From NCBI GenBank assembly GCA_037576195.1, contig CM075102.1:41040745-41104744 (forward strand): DNA of 64,000 bases, written 5' to 3'. Every line of letters starts with the position of its first letter. Position 1 is the stretch's first letter. The DNA comes from Phytoseiulus persimilis (lineage: Eukaryota; Arthropoda; Arachnida; Mesostigmata; Phytoseiidae). A program made the translations under genes and the position numbers. The notes beneath the pieces were generated by a model that was not told the origin of the DNA, made no database searches, and was given only the letters and a program-made list of their open reading frames with translations. Of the stretch, positions 34,560-48,500 are shown in pieces.

Positions 34560-37500
34560 ATGGGGGAAGATATCGAGAAGATCTATCAGAAGAAAACGCA
34601 GCTTGAGGTGAGTACCGGCAAGTTTCGGAGGGTAGCGTCCCTTGAGAAAACCGTTGAAACTCCGAACTCGGTTCGTTTGTCATGAGAGGAATCTCAAACA
34701 GCTTGGTCCAAACCGAGGTGCTTTCTGTCATCCCCACGTTGATAGGGGACACTCGAAACGAATACACCGAAAATTGTCTTTCTCGCCAACGGTCATTGGC
34801 CCTTAGTGGCAGCCGCTTCCAGTCTGCGCAAATCATCTGCGAACAGACGAAACCCATCGTTCTGCTGAGCGTCACAGAAGTCGAATGCATTGACGACGCG
34901 TGAAACTGAGTCCGGCTCCTCCGCGAATCGCCGCATGTTGCTGAAATTGTCGATGCGAGCGTATCTGTCAGGGTTTTCACAATCCATGGGCATTGTCAGG
35001 ATAAGCCCTTCAGCTGACCGGCTGGCGAATCATTCTCCCATGCTCGAGTCGGCTCATATTTACATTTTGCTGTTCCGTTTCCAGCATGTGCTCCTGCGTC
35101 CCGACACCTACATCGGGTCGGTGGAACCCCACACGCAGAAGATGTGGGTCTACGATGGAGAACAGGAGGGCATGGTCATGCGGGACATCACGTATGTGCC
35201 CGGCCTGTACAAAATTTTCGACGAAATTCTCGTCAATGCTGCCGATAACAAACAGAGAGACAAATCTCAAGACTGCATCAAAATTGAGATCGATCCGGAG
35301 AAAAACATGATATCCGTCTGGAATAACGGGAAAGGAATACCCGTGGTTATGCACCAAAAAGAGAAGTGCTACGTTCCAACATTGATTTTCGGACATTTGC
35401 TCACATCCTCGAACTATAACGACGAGGAGAAAAAGGTCACGGGTGGTAGAAACGGCTACGGAGCGAAGCTCTGCAACATATTCTCTACGAAGTTCACCGT
35501 GGAGACGGCTTCGAGAGATCACAAGAGAGCCTTCAAGCAATCATGGACTGATAACATGACCAAACCGACCGAGCCGAAAATTGTAGACAGCAGTCAAGAC
35601 TACACCAAAATCACGTTCTACCCGGATCTGGCGAAGTTCAAAATGGAGAAGCTCGACAAGGATTTCGTAGCTCTCGTCAGCAGACGCGCCTACGACGTTG
35701 CCGGCTGTACCCCAGGCGTGAAGGTGTTTCTGAATGGCACAAGGTTAGTTACAACTGTCCCCATTTTACATTCCATTCCATGAGTGTCATGCATCGGTAT
35801 CCGCCCCGTCGTGTTCCGCGATGGAAAACAGGACACTCTTCCTTCGAGCTTCTTTCGGGGATACAACAACTTCCACCCTGGAATAATCTCGAGATTCTCA
35901 ACTGCCGCCAGGTTGCCGATCAAGTCCTTCAAAGACTACGTGCAGATGTTCACATCGAAATGTGTCAACGAAGACAGTGACAAGCCTCTCATGGTGGTTC
36001 ACGAACAGGTCAATGACAGATGGGAGGTCGCCTGCTGCCTGTCTCCCGAAGGTGACTTCAAGCAAATGAGTTTCGTCAACAAGTAAGCATCGCCTCCTGA
36101 ACTCCCTCAGGAATTTCGGCTAGGAAATTGGCCTCTATCGACGTTCTCGACTCGGTTCAGCCAAACCTAACAATGCCCCCCATTGCAGTATCGCTACCAC
36201 TAAAGGTGGGACTCACGTTGAGTACGTGGTTGATTCATTGTGCAAGAAGCTCACCGAGCAAGTCAAGAAGAAGAACAAAGCCGGCGTGAACATCGGGAAA
36301 AAACAGATCCGGGACCACATGTGGATATTCATCAACTGTCTCATCGAGAACCCGACCTTTGACTCGCAGACCAAAGAAAACATGACGAAGCAATCGAAGC
36401 AATTCGGGTCGAAGTGTAATTTAAGTGAGAAATTCCAGAACAACGTACTCAAGTGCGGCATCGTAGAAGCGATCATGAGTTGGGTCCAGTTCAAAGCTCA
36501 GAAAGAAATGAACAAGAAGTGTTCGAAAAGCAAAGTTTCAAAACTCAAAGGAATCCCGAAACTCGAAGACGCCAATGACGCTGGAACAGCTCGCAGTATC
36601 GACTGCACGCTGATTCTCACCGAGGGAGACTCAGCCAAGACCCTCGCTGTTTCTGGACTGGGTGTCATAGGTAGAGACAAATACGGAGTATTCCCGTTGA
36701 AGGGAAAAATTCTCAACGTTCGGGAAGCTACCCACAAACAAATCATTGAAAACGCTGAGATCAACAACATCATCAAAATCGTCGGCCTGCAGTACAAGAA
36801 GAAATACGAAACCCCGGAAGACATGAAAACACTCCGCTACGGGAGAATCATGATCATGACCGATCAGGTGAGTCTAGCACTCCCATAAGTTCTCCATGCG
36901 GTATGACACAAGAGAGAGCAAGTTCGGATTTTTTCTTCCCAAAAGCTCGATTTCACTGCTCTTTTTACCTTTTGCAAGGATCAAGACGGCTCGCATATCA
37001 AGGGTCTCCTCATCAACTTCATCCATCATAACTGGCCGTCTCTGCTGAAAATGAATTTCCTCGAAGAGTTCATCACGCCGATAGTAAAGGCCATCAAGGG
37101 CAACCAAGAGGTTTCGTTCTTCTCGCTGCCTGAGTTCGAAGAATGGAAGGCAGCGACAGCAAATTGGAACACATATCGCATCAAGTACTACAAAGGTAGA
37201 ATTCCGGACTCGCCGGAAGAGTGTCTCGCGGCATCGGGATGACCTCCTCCGTGGCTCAATGCGCTCATTCATGTCAGGAAATCGCTGTCTTTGTGGCTAA
37301 GAATTATGTTCCCCCACAGGTTTGGGAACCTCAACGGCAAAGGAGGCCAAAGAATATTTCTCAGACATGCGACGCCACCGAATCACATTCAGCTACGCTG
37401 GGGCTGAAGACGATAACGCGATCCAACTAGCGTTCTCTAAAAAAATGATTGACGAGCGGAAAACGTGGCTCACCAACGGTATGGAGGATCGGAAGCAGAG

Positions 37501-40500
37501 GAGAGCGCTGGGACTCCCGGAAATTTATCTGTACGGCAAAGATACTCAGGCTGTTTCCTACAATGACTTCGTTCACAAGGAGCTCATTTTGTTCTCGAAC
37601 ATGGACAATGAACGTTCAATTCCATCCCTGGTTGATGGTCTCAAACCCGGTCAACGCAAAGTGCTATTCACCTGCTTCAAAAGAAACGACAAACGAGAGG
37701 TCAAAGTGGCCCAGTTGGCTGGTTCCGTCGCAGAGATGTCGGCCTACCATCACGGAGAGCAGTCTCTCATGATGACGATTGTGAATTTGGCTCAGAACTT
37801 CGTCGGCAGCAATAACATCAATCTGCTCCAACCCATCGGTCAATTCGGTACTCGGCTCCAAGGAGGCAAGGACTCTGCATCGCCGAGATACATTTTCACC
37901 AAGCTGAGTCCGCTGGCGCGTCAGCTCTTCCCGGTTTCGGACGATCCCGTCCTGAATTATCTCTTCGACGACAATCTGAAAATCGAACCAGACTTCTACT
38001 TGCCCATCATCCCCATGGTGCTCGTCAATGGTGCTGAAGGTATTGGGACTGGTTGGGGTACAAAAGTTCAGAACTACAATCCGAGAGAAATCGTAGCCAA
38101 CATCAAGCGCCTTCTCAACGATGAGCCCCTTAAGAAGATGACTCCGTGGTACAAGAACTTCCGAGGAGAAATTAAAGCTCTGGACGACCAAGGTGCCCGT
38201 TATGTCGTTTACGGCGAGCTGTCCATTCTCGGGACCAACAAAATCGAAGTCACAGAATTGCCCATCAAGACCTGGACTCAACAGTACAAGGAGAACGTCC
38301 TGGAAACCCTGCTCCATGGGTCCGATAAAGTCCCCGGAATCATTCAAGACTACAAGGAGTACAATACCGATACCACGGTACGTTTCGTCGTGCAGATAGA
38401 CGAGAGGAATCTTCACAAGGCGGAGCAGGAAGGCCTCCACAAAGTATTCAAGCTCCAGACAACCCTTGCCAACACTTCCATGGTGTTATTCGACTCGAAT
38501 GGATGTATTCGATTCTATCAATCGCCCGAGGAAATCATGCAGGAGTTCTACACTGTACGTCTCGACGGCTACGTTCGAAGACGCGAGTATTTGATCGGTC
38601 TACTCACTGCCGAAGCCGAAAAGCTCTCGAATCAGGCGCGCTTTATTGTCGAGAAGTGCGATGGTAAAATACACGTGGAAAACAAGAAGCGAAAAGAGAT
38701 GATGAAAATTCTCGTCGATAAAGGCTACGATCCCGACCCCATGCTCAGGTGGAAGGAGAAGCACCTGACGACCCAGGAGAAAGAGGCAGATGCGGGTTTG
38801 GAAGATGAAGAATCTGAGGGACAAGCCGAAGTGAGGGACGATGCTCAAACCAAGAATTACGATTATTTGCTCGGCATGACTATGTGGAATCTCACTTATG
38901 AAAAGAAAGAGGAACTCCTGAAGAAACGGGATCAGAAGCTAGCGGAGCTTGACGCCATCAGGAAGAAGACACCGAAAGATCTGTGGCGAATCGACCTTGA
39001 TGATTTCCTCATCAAACTCGACGAGGTTGAGAAGAAAGAGATCGAGGAACTCAAGAAGTCCGCTGTGAGTGATCTCGGCGGACAGTTACTGAGCCGCTTA
39101 TTCCTATGACTTTCATTCCGATGAGCGCTCGGAAGTATCGTAAAAGTGTTCCGGCCTGATGATCCGAGCTGAATCCATTCTTCTATAACGAACGCGATTC
39201 CGTTTCAGAAAAAGTCCATAACTGTGAAAACCACCAAAGGCGGCCGAGCCGCCCCCAGCAAGAACCCAGAACACCTTCCTTCGCTCAACGGGGACCGCGT
39301 CGCTCCAGTGATCGACGAAGCTCTGAGAGAGAAGGTTGCTAAGGCCATCAAGTTGAAGACCGAAGGTCCGAGGAAGGGTGTAAGTAGCTGGGAAGAGGAC
39401 GCAGAACTGTGGCGTGGTTTCAGACAAATTCATTCGATGACCAGGTCGAAGCAAATACCTTTGGTGAACGAGAAATCGAGTCCGTACAGAACGTACTTTA
39501 CGGGCTCCACGAAGATGCTCCACGGGCTGCCCGTGGCGTCCCGCCATCTGCTGAAGCTTTCGAAGTTTGCTAGATTCATTCTGTGAATTCTTTAGTGTTT
39601 GTTCGGAACTCGTTTCGGAAAGCAATAGCTCTGTCCAGAATTTGGTCAACCACTGGCCATCGTAAGCATCGGCTAAAGCAAACTCGGCGATGGCATCCCG
39701 GTGGGAGAGCCGAACACAATAGGATCTTCAAGTCAATAAATTAGTGAACTTATTTTGTTCAGCTCCTCATCTACTTATTTTTGGATTGATGTTCGATTGC
39801 GTATCTTCTCGGAGCGGCTCTCTCTGATAATATGGATTGATTCGCAACGCGAAATTATGCTAAAATAAGGTATCCATTTTGCTTCCTCAGCGCAAGAAAG
39901 TCGAGGCTGATGCCAACGGTGAAAACGGACTCGAAGATGGAGCCGAGAACGGAGAAGGCGGTGCGCGAATTCCGAAGAAAGAGATCAAACGGTCACCGAA
40001 GAAATCCGACGGAATGAAGCAAACGAAAATTAACTTCAAGAAGAGGGACTTCAGTGATTCGGACGAAGAGATTGACAGTGATGAAGGGATGTTCGAAGCA
40101 TTGCCACAACCGGTGGTTCCCGAAAGGCAGAGTAGTCGCAGAGCCGTATCGGCAAAAGTCAAGTACGATTTCAGCGACGATTCCGACGAAAAGGTTCGTG
40201 CGCCAAAGCGTCTCCTGTTTACCCACCTTTGAGCTCAGTCGATTCAATTTCATTCTCTCAGCCGTTGAGCGAAACGTTTCCGTCGTGATGAAAATGATCA
40301 CGTTTTGCAGGAAACCGCGTTTGATGAGGGAAGTGACGATGACAAGGTGAATGTGTCGCCGGCTCAACCTCCGAAGAGAGCTAAAGCGGAAAAGGCCGCA
40401 AGCCCGAAAACCACCACAGTTTCAAGCGATTCTGAGCCGGAGTTGGTTCCGTTGAGCGCTCGTGTCAGGAAGTCCGAAGTGAACAACGAGTCCGCTTCGA

Positions 40501-40856
40501 ACGCATTCGATGCTCTCATGTCGGCGGGGGCCTCTTCATCAAAGCCGGCTCCCAAGGCAAAGGCCCCTGCCAAGCCGAAAGCAGCCCCGAAGCCGAGAGC
40601 TAAGAAGAAGCCGAAAGACTCCGAAGAAGAGGATGTCGACGACTTCGGCGTATTTATAGAAAGCGTGAACAGTAAGGCGAGGAAAGCCGATAGTGACTCG
40701 GACTTCGAAGCAACTCCGAAGCCCAAAGGGAAGGCCAAAAAAGCCACCCTCATTTCGGATTCCGACGATTCACCGGTAAAGAAGCCACCAAAGCGCGCCC
40801 GTAAGAAACTGATGGCGGAAAGCGATGACAACTTCGACCCCGATTCAGATTTCTGA
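34560..40856 (+). CDS. Top2: DNA topoisomerase II
   Basis: ATP-dependent type IIA topoisomerase that passes one duplex through another; nuclear, needed for chromosome segregation. Exons: 34560-34607, 35085-35743, 35912-36082, 36189-36867, 36979-37195, 37320-39064, 39209-39379, 39891-40193 and 40311-40856; 4539 bases, about 1512 residues, all phases consistent. The GHKL ATPase is shown by VLLRPDTYIGSVE, DEILVNAADNK and GGRNGYGAKLCNIFS. The TOPRIM domain has TEGDSAKTLA (Glu about 438) and DQDGSHIKG. The cleavage domain has SPRYIFTKLSPLAR with catalytic Tyr at about residue 782, close to the position in fly Top2. The last two exons encode the charged Lys/Asp/Ser-rich C-terminal domain with many acidic SDSD-type sites. 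Length is normal for animals; the N-terminus before the ATPase is short. It is convergent with the downstream kinase gene. Confidence 0.96.
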
Positions 40857-41614
40857 GGTAAGAGGATGCCTGAGAATCTCGACTTCGGAACACATGACTG
40901 CGAGATCCACGTTGTCAGAATTTTCTGCCCTAAATGTTTTTTCTTCTCTCATCGTTCTAGGGTTGTGCTCGAAAGAAATATACTATCCGTAAGTAAAATT
41001 AAAGCCCTCCTTGCCGGAGTCGCGCCGACGCAGTCACTCCTCGACTGCACATCAGAATCTCTCCATGCGAAGGTTGGACTACTTGTAGATTAGAGTCGAA
41101 TTGGTTCAAGCACTCTCCGAGTATTCCAGGAAAATATCTCATGGAATGTGTAAATCACAAGCGAGCGCTCTGGAGCTCGGGTTATCCTCGGGATTGGTCC
41201 TCATCGATTGAGCAAGTTAAACTTGCAAGATCTAGATTGAGTTCCCTTTTAATTGGCATCTTTGGGTTTGGCACTTCTCCAAAAATGGCTGGAGAATCAT
41301 GTACATATTTTTTTCGCATTTGATTGTGTAAAGTCTACTGAAATTCGGTCCCGCCCGGCTCGTCACTTCCATCGCTATTCTATCATAGTTTTGGGGGCTG
41401 TACATAATGCTCGTGTTCTTGAATCCGTATGAGACACCTCCAATACAGGGAGTCAGACGTCGTCTTCGGTCGATGAGTGCCGGTTCTCTGTTATTTTCCC
41501 ACTCACTGTTTCCTCAAATTTGTGCTCTCGGAAACCTATTGTTGGGATGTAGAATACAGAGGACTCGTTTCCATGGTACTGTAACTGTCTTGAAATATAT
41601 CGAGCATATGTAAT

Positions 41615-41620
41615 AATAAA
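41615..41620 (+). terminator. possible poly(A) signal of Top2
   Basis: AATAAA on the plus strand about 760 bases after the Top2 stop. I saw no earlier AATAAA between the stop and this site. It lies about 50 bases from an opposite-strand signal. Confidence 0.35.
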
Positions 41621-41664
41621 CATCATCCAAATACAACAAATGCAACTGAGTCTCTGCTTGATCT

Positions 41665-41670
41665 TTTATT
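41665..41670 (-). terminator. possible poly(A) signal of the OSR1/SPAK gene
   Basis: The minus strand reads AATAAA about 445 bases after the kinase stop codon, facing the Top2 signal candidate at 41615-41620. Confidence 0.35.
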
Positions 41671-42112
41671 ATCAACCTCGTATCCCCATTCATATCGGTA
41701 TTATCCTGCTCACTCGTTGACCCTGCTCTAACCCGACGAACTCGTACTATCTCCCAATCTCGACTCGAAAAGATGAAATATTTCATGACGATCCCGCTGG
41801 CTCGGTTCTTTGCTCCTTCGGGGAACGGATAAAAATATGTATCTGGAGTATTTCGGAGGTGGCTCGAGAGGGCCACGGCTTTCCGACTCATTCGAAGCTT
41901 TTATCAAGAATATACATGATTTGCTATCACACTTCTGTTATAAGGCGCTCTCTCGAGCCCGTGGTCTTGTAAAACGAGGTGAACAGTTAGAAGTCTTCCA
42001 TTCCCCATGTTCGGGTGTGGTTTCCCGTTATGGTATTCTCAACCACCTCCACCCCCACAGCGGGACGACTCAATGGCACTCCCCCATCTTGGATGGAAAT
42101 CTAAATTAAAAG

Positions 42113-45100
42113 CTATTCGACCACGATTTTGATCTGCGCGTAGCCTATCAGACGCTGCTGGTCGGGCTCGGGCCACGCCGTTGAAGGTGACAAAGGGAAC
42201 ACGATTGACTTCTCCGGCTCGGGGTTTTCAACCAGTTTTTGAAGACTTCGAGAGACGATGTCTTGGTCTCGTTCGGGAACGAGTCCAGCTCCTACAAGCT
42301 CCGCTGCCAATTCCTGCGCGCTGTCCCTGCTCTTCAAGTATTGGAACTTGATGTCGTTCAGCTCCCGTCGGTGGTTCCGTATCCGGAGCGCGAGGTTTAT
42401 TTCCACGTTGTCGTTTATCATGATGCGCGGAACACCCGTCACAGGTTCAGGGGACTGTGGGGAACGTTAAGTCGGTCAGTTCGACTCTCATTTCTCCTGG
42501 TTCTAATGTAGCCGAAAATAGTTTCCAGGGGGCCGCTCACCTTGGGTTCTACGAGTTTTGAGATTGACGACTTGTGGTGTTTCTCTGTCTCGTCATCTGA
42601 GGACGAGGTGCTCTGGTTCGCCATCTCGATGGCCTGCTGCCTCCGGGCTTTCTCTTCCGGGGACGCGATGTGCACGACCTGATCGTCATCGGAGTCTTCG
42701 TCGTCGTTCTGATTCTCAGCATCGTTCCGCTCATCCTCCTCCTCTTCCTCCTCATCGTCGGACCAAACCCAGTCACCCGTGTCAGGGTTGAGAGATCCTC
42801 TTCGAGAGTTCCGTCTGCTGATAAGAGACCAACAAGTTAGAAGAGAACGCCTGGCCAGATGACGTTCCGTTTCGAACGAAAGCGATCTCCAGTATCTGAT
42901 AAACCGCGCTGGTGTCGTCTAGGAAAGCGTCGGCATGAGACGACACAGCACAGAAGCTATCAATGTCAACTCAGATCTCTCGTTTAAGAAAAGCCCAGTC
43001 GCACCGATAAGCACGCAGACAGACCGTTGAAAGCCGATCGCAGTTCTTAGGGGAAACCCGAAACCAAAGCTATCGTTACCTGTACTTCAGGCCCAGCAAT
43101 TCGCTGCCTCTCCTAGACCTCCGAAGTTTTTGCGCCCTTTGGTCCATTTTTGGAGTGCAGAGTAGGAGAGCTTGAGTAAGATATTTCTTATCTTTGGCTT
43201 TCTTGAAGAAGGGGTGACGAAGCAGCTCGGTCGCGGAAGGCCTTTTCGCCGGGTCTTTCTGGAGGCAATCTGAGATCATTTTCCGAATCGTTTTGCCATA
43301 CACCTTAAAATAGAATCGTGTGTGAGTCAGGCCAGCTTTCTGCCATTTAAGATTATGAATGCGATTGAATATACTTCTACAGTAGATGACCCTTGCAGCG
43401 GGCATTTAGAACGTGTTCTTGCGCGCCATTCTCGTTCCTTACCTTGTATTGGTCTCGGAGGGAGGAGCAAGTGTCAAGTGTTGGAGGCTCGTTTTGCAGA
43501 GTCAACATGAGAACTTTCATTGGTGGGTATTTCGCATAGGGAGCGCTTCCGGTGATCAGTTCAAGGGCGGTTATCCCAACGCTCCAAATATCGGCCTTGT
43601 GATCGTAGCCGGTCACCTGTTCCATGACTTCTGGAGCCATCCAGCAGGGTGTGCCGACGAAAGTGTGACGCGATCTGGTCCGATTGAAGCCATCTGTGTT
43701 GATCCACGCGGATACTCCAAAGTCTAGTGAGAGAGAAAGTGTTGTTACTCGGGTTCAGGTTTCTTCTTGATCCTAGCCCCCTCATAAGTCAGGAATAGCG
43801 CAGTACCTGCTATCTGTACAGTGCCGTCCTCGCCGAGAAGTATGTTGCCCGCCTTGATATCTCTGTGGATTTGGCCATTATTGTGGAAGTACTCGAGACC
43901 TTTGAGAACTTCGCGGATTACGGTTGCGATAGTGGCTTCGTCACAAACGCCATGCTTGCAATCTTCTGCTTTCATTTGGTGCTGTAAAATCAATTTACGG
44001 ACACATCAGACTATCGCCATTATTGAGATAGACACCAAAACAAGCACTCCGATGGCGGTGGTTTGTTTCGAGGAATGGCGGTAAGGATCGGACCTCCCGG
44101 ATATGACAAGTCACGTGCATTGAAAAGTGCACCGAGTCCTTTGTTACAACAAGGTTCGTTGTATCGAGTCGTTTGGGCATGTGATCGTCTACTATCCGTC
44201 ACGACAGAGGGAAGCGGCCCCGGCTACCTGCTGCAATACCCGAAATCCACTCGAAGCCGGGATCGAGGTGAGAATCTGCAGAGGATTTCAACTCGGAACC
44301 ATTTCATGCAATTCCCAGTGCGTTCAAGAGCTGCTTGGCCCTCTTCCCGTGACGCAGTGGCACTCCGGCCAACGGTGCATCGGATTCGACATGGTCGAAA
44401 TCGGTTCACGGTGTCGTATTCCCAAGGTACAGTGCCTGAGGGACACGGCACACTTCCGCGCTGTCGATATGCAGCTGCAGCGATCTCGTTTTACTCCATA
44501 TCATCGGCGCCGCTTGATTTCCCCAGTCGAGGATCTCGAAAATATCATGCCTCCCAATCGTCGGGTGGCTTTGTCGCCGAAATCATTTACCGATGTCAAC
44601 TAACTTTGATTATATCGAGCAGACTGCCGCCGGCGAGGAGTTTTATGATGAGCCATAGCTCGTCTCGCACAACGAAAGACGAGTAGTACGAAACGACGTT
44701 CGGGTGATTGCAGGCGCGCATTGCCTGGATCTCCTTGAGGAGCTCGTCCATTGACGTGTTGCATTTTTCCAGGTTGATTCGCTTTATAGCGCATCTCTCT
44801 CCTCGAGGTCGACAGAAAGCAGCGTGCACGACAGCCGTGGCTCCGATTCCTGAAACGCAAGCATCAAGTTCAGAAATCTGGTTAGATGGTTGTTGGACCC
44901 ATGGATCCTCTTCCGGACCAGGCGAAGCCATCGTTGGTGATCCCTCCTTCCGCTTCCTTCCGATAGAAACTGGAGATGCTCCCGGAGACGCATGACTTTT
45001 TCTTGTGAACTGTGCACCGTGAGACCTTCTCGAACAGTTGTGAACATATCACGTGACCACGATGTGATTGCTGCCCTGGTCATATGAGCGCCTTCCCTTT

Positions 45101-45578
45101 AGAACTGGAAACATGTTCCGTTCTCGAGGGCTCAACGGAGGTGAACATATTCCGACAAAGAACACATGATGTTCAAGTCGGTATAATAAACATGTTGACA
45201 ATAAGGTTCCTTGTGCTTTATGATCCAGTTGTAAAGATATTATGCTCCGCGGAGTGCACGACGAATTCCAGAGATAGGATTTCGAGTGGGAGTCTCCCGG
45301 TTGTGACCGAAACACAGCTCGTCCGGGAGCTTATTGAGGAAGTTCGATCCAGGCCCTGAAGTTGCTAGAAAATCCGGCTCTTACCAATGACTTCACCCAA
45401 CTCGTAGGCATCCTTGTCGGCGGGCCACGCGACTTTTCTCTCTTCGAAGTCCCTGTCTTCATGGGAGCGATCTTTTTCCTTGTCCTGTTTCTCCTTGTGT
45501 TGATTCAGGAGAGCCGCGGTGGCTGTGAGAAGTTTGTTCACAGAATTGTTTGACCCATCCTCACAATGCTTCACTTCC
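42113..45578 (-). CDS. fray: Ste20-type kinase of the OSR1/SPAK (Fray) family, first exon missing
   Basis: Kinase activated by WNK that phosphorylates cation-chloride cotransporters. Minus-strand exons: 45578-45385, 44849-44605, 43981-43807, 43723-43443, 43303-43080, 42814-42541 and 42454-42113, all in phase. Visible motifs: [15 protein letters not shown] joined to [11 protein letters not shown] (glycine loop), [10 protein letters not shown] (catalytic Lys), [18 protein letters not shown] (catalytic loop), DFGVSAW, and [18 protein letters not shown] with the T-loop threonine that WNK targets. After the kinase, [18 protein letters not shown] is the regulatory S-motif region, followed by an acidic run. 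The last exon is the conserved C-terminal docking domain ([39 protein letters not shown]). The 45578 exon has no in-frame ATG and needs a phase-2 upstream exon; a candidate lies at 53244-53075. Confidence 0.93.
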
Positions 45579-48500
45579 CTGCAACCGCAAGTCGTTCGAT
45601 ACCATTATTCGCTTACAGTAATCACCATCAACCGTAGTTAATCCATGTCTCTGCCCTGAGCGCAACTTTCCAAACCGACCGAGGATGAGTGCACAGTGTG
45701 TTGTGGACCTCCTTCGGTGCCTCGTCACATATCTGGGATGTTCGACAGCTCCGACTAACCCACGGTCTACGAGATTTCTATGCTTTTCCATACTTCTCAG
45801 TTCCGCGTCCACCCAAGGCGCAGGCCTCGAATCGTGGAATCATTTTTTCGTTCTTCCCGGACGGAGAACTCTCCGAGCGATTTCTGATGTGGACCAACGG
45901 TGTGTTTGCACAGCAGTTTGTCTATTTGCCTAGCGGTGGTTTCTCCAGCTGCTCACAACTCTGCTGGTCTTCCAGTCTGCCCATTGCTTGATCTGAGGCC
46001 CTGTGGAGACGACTGGAAGCTCGGCTTGCCATGCAGTTATCCACGTTTCCAACTCCTTTCCGCTTCTTCCCCAATTGAGCCAATGTATTCATCTCGTCTG
46101 TCAGCGAGGACACGAACGAACCGCGCAGTACGAGGGAAGGGTGAACACCAAGATGTTATGAAAATAGATCTCGGACCAAACGAGTTGCCATTTTCCGAGG
46201 GATACCCAAATCCATACTTCACTTGAAACACCCGAAATAAGCTGACAAGGGATAACTATCGTCTATGGCTTCCGGCGCGCGGACTGGCGGCGTTAATCAG
46301 TCAGGTTGAAGTTATCTGCAGCCAGTTCGGAATGCTTTTTACTATCGACAGGGGACCGACGCTGACCCACGGGGCCTTTCGAAACCGGGTTCGCTGCGCA
46401 GTCCATCGTCCGTCGGTCCCCCGGTATGTCCGTCTGTGTATCTGCTTGCCCAACAGTCGAGCGAAGCGACTCGATAGTCTGTCTCAGATACGTCACAAGT
46501 TTTACACTTCCGCTAGGAGCGGTTTTCAACGAATTGGCTTCAAAGTCAAAACACTGCTCCAAATAACCCCGAACGATTCCACCAGTTGCTAGATAGCGGT
46601 GTGACCGTGGTCTCCGATAGGGAGCTACCACCGCGCACCGAGACAGCTCGGGTATATATTGAATATTGCGCGAGGAATCCCTTCTGGGGCTCCTGTTTCA
46701 AATCCGAATCGGTTGGTGCTCCATTCTATTGAGCTCTCGGGGCTCTCTTCCTCTGGGATGACTTTCGATTGATCTGCTTCGTAGCGGCGGCGCATACTGA
46801 TCCTCGAGCCTCTATCACGGCTCCATGAAGAGGAACTCTTCGTTCCCGAATATTATCGGCGTTCGAATGCGAGGGCGTAATTAAGCTGAATATGAGCGCT
46901 CTATAAAAGTGTAAGAGGGGATCGCGGCCGGTAAGAGAAGAGATTATGAACCAGATATGATAATCAACGGTGCTTTCGCTACGAAGAGGAAGAAATCAAA
47001 TAACAGACTCGTAAGATAAGCAGCTCATCAAGCAAGCACCGCCGGCGGTGAAATCGTCGCCGTCGGCAGCTCAAATTCAACCAATATCCTGGCAGTCTCC
47101 GTCTATGTCCGCGGACCCTGTGAAGCAAGGTTCTGTAACAACCATGCAACAAGCTCGGAGTGCTCGCTCCGGTCTCCGGAGATTCGTCAGACTCGTCAGC
47201 AGTTCGCTTCAGGGAAGAAGCGATGGCTGCGTCCCAGAATTCAGCGAACCTTCAGTTTGTTTTGCCTGGCAGTCCAGTTTCACGCTACCGTCGAACAGGA
47301 TCCAAGCAACAAAAACGGGCGCTTTGACCGAATCATAACATGGAACTCGACCTTGTGGTGCGGATCGTCAATTCCATCACGGACTTCACTCATCCCGGAA
47401 CGAGGCTCTTCGAGCAACCAGAGTACGCATCTGGGGTGCTCATAGAATACAACGCAGGCGCAGTTTCCCGCCCATGGAGAGAGTCGATCTCAGAGCGCAG
47501 AGTGAAGAGTCCGCCAATTCCGTGATGAATGTTATTCGATACCGATTTCGTCTCCAAACTGCCGAAGTTGGTTCCCAGACCTGGAGACCATGCTTGGTTT
47601 GTGTCTCGTGCACGAGAGCTTTTGACACATACCTCCGGAAATGCACGCGGTCGATGATCCGGGTCATTGTGCCGCTCATGCAGATCTTCCGTCGGCGCGG
47701 AATCCTCAGCGGAATCGATCCAAGTTGGGGAGTTCACCTCAACGGAGGTTTCTTCCTCACGAGTCTTGAGTTGAACAAGTTCTCTTGAGAGATACGTAGA
47801 CGTTCCAGCTTGACGTCTTAGTTTTCCAAATCACTGCAGATGTCTGAAGTCACCAAAGTATCTCCAAGTGCTCTGTTCTCGGGAACGACTTCCTCTTCGA
47901 GAGCCGTGCGGGTGAAAGAACACAAACACTGATCGATTGCACGGAGGATCGAGTCAGTGATCTGACCAACTGACTGGCGGAAGACAAAGAAGATTGAATC
48001 AGCTCAGTATCACCGCCCGCGAGAATGTTCGTCGACGAATTCTCTCTTCTCTCGCGCAGCCGACCACTCAGAGAGCCCCAACGGAACACGTGAACGAATC
48101 CCGTAGAGCCGCGGCAACATTTTGCATGGAGAGGACCGAAGTGGAGGGGAAGAACGTCGAGAAAACCCTCACGGCCCTCACGGCGAACAACGGATGAAGC
48201 GTCACTGGCGCCGACAAGTCGACTCCTTTTTGTTGAATGGCGCAGAGTCACTAGTGGACCATTATCGAGTCGCATTCGAACTTTTCTGCGGAAAATTCTC
48301 GCACTCGTGAATCCAAAGAAACCTACGAAATTCTCATCTACTTTCCAGAGGCGGCGTTGCTCCCTAAGAATAAGATTTCCGCCGTGGCGGGCTTCCGAAA
48401 ACATTTCTTTGCTTCTGATTCTTTTCTGGTTCACCTGATACCGACGACCCAGCGATTCGAGTGCAGCGTGATAGCGAGACAGAAGTCTCTACCTTTTAAT

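Larger units (their letters stand above)
40857..42112. other. shared 3' intergenic region of Top2 and the OSR1/SPAK gene
   Basis: Holds the 3' untranslated regions of the two convergent genes, with poly(A) signal candidates listed separately. No open frame here has gene-like properties. Confidence 0.45.

Noticed and set aside
37664..38440. 258-codon minus-strand frame
   Set aside because: Wholly antisense to the conserved Top2 cleavage domain, which is certain on the plus strand.
40364..40831. 155-codon minus-strand frame
   Set aside because: Antisense shadow of the Lys/Asp/Ser-rich Top2 C-terminal exon.
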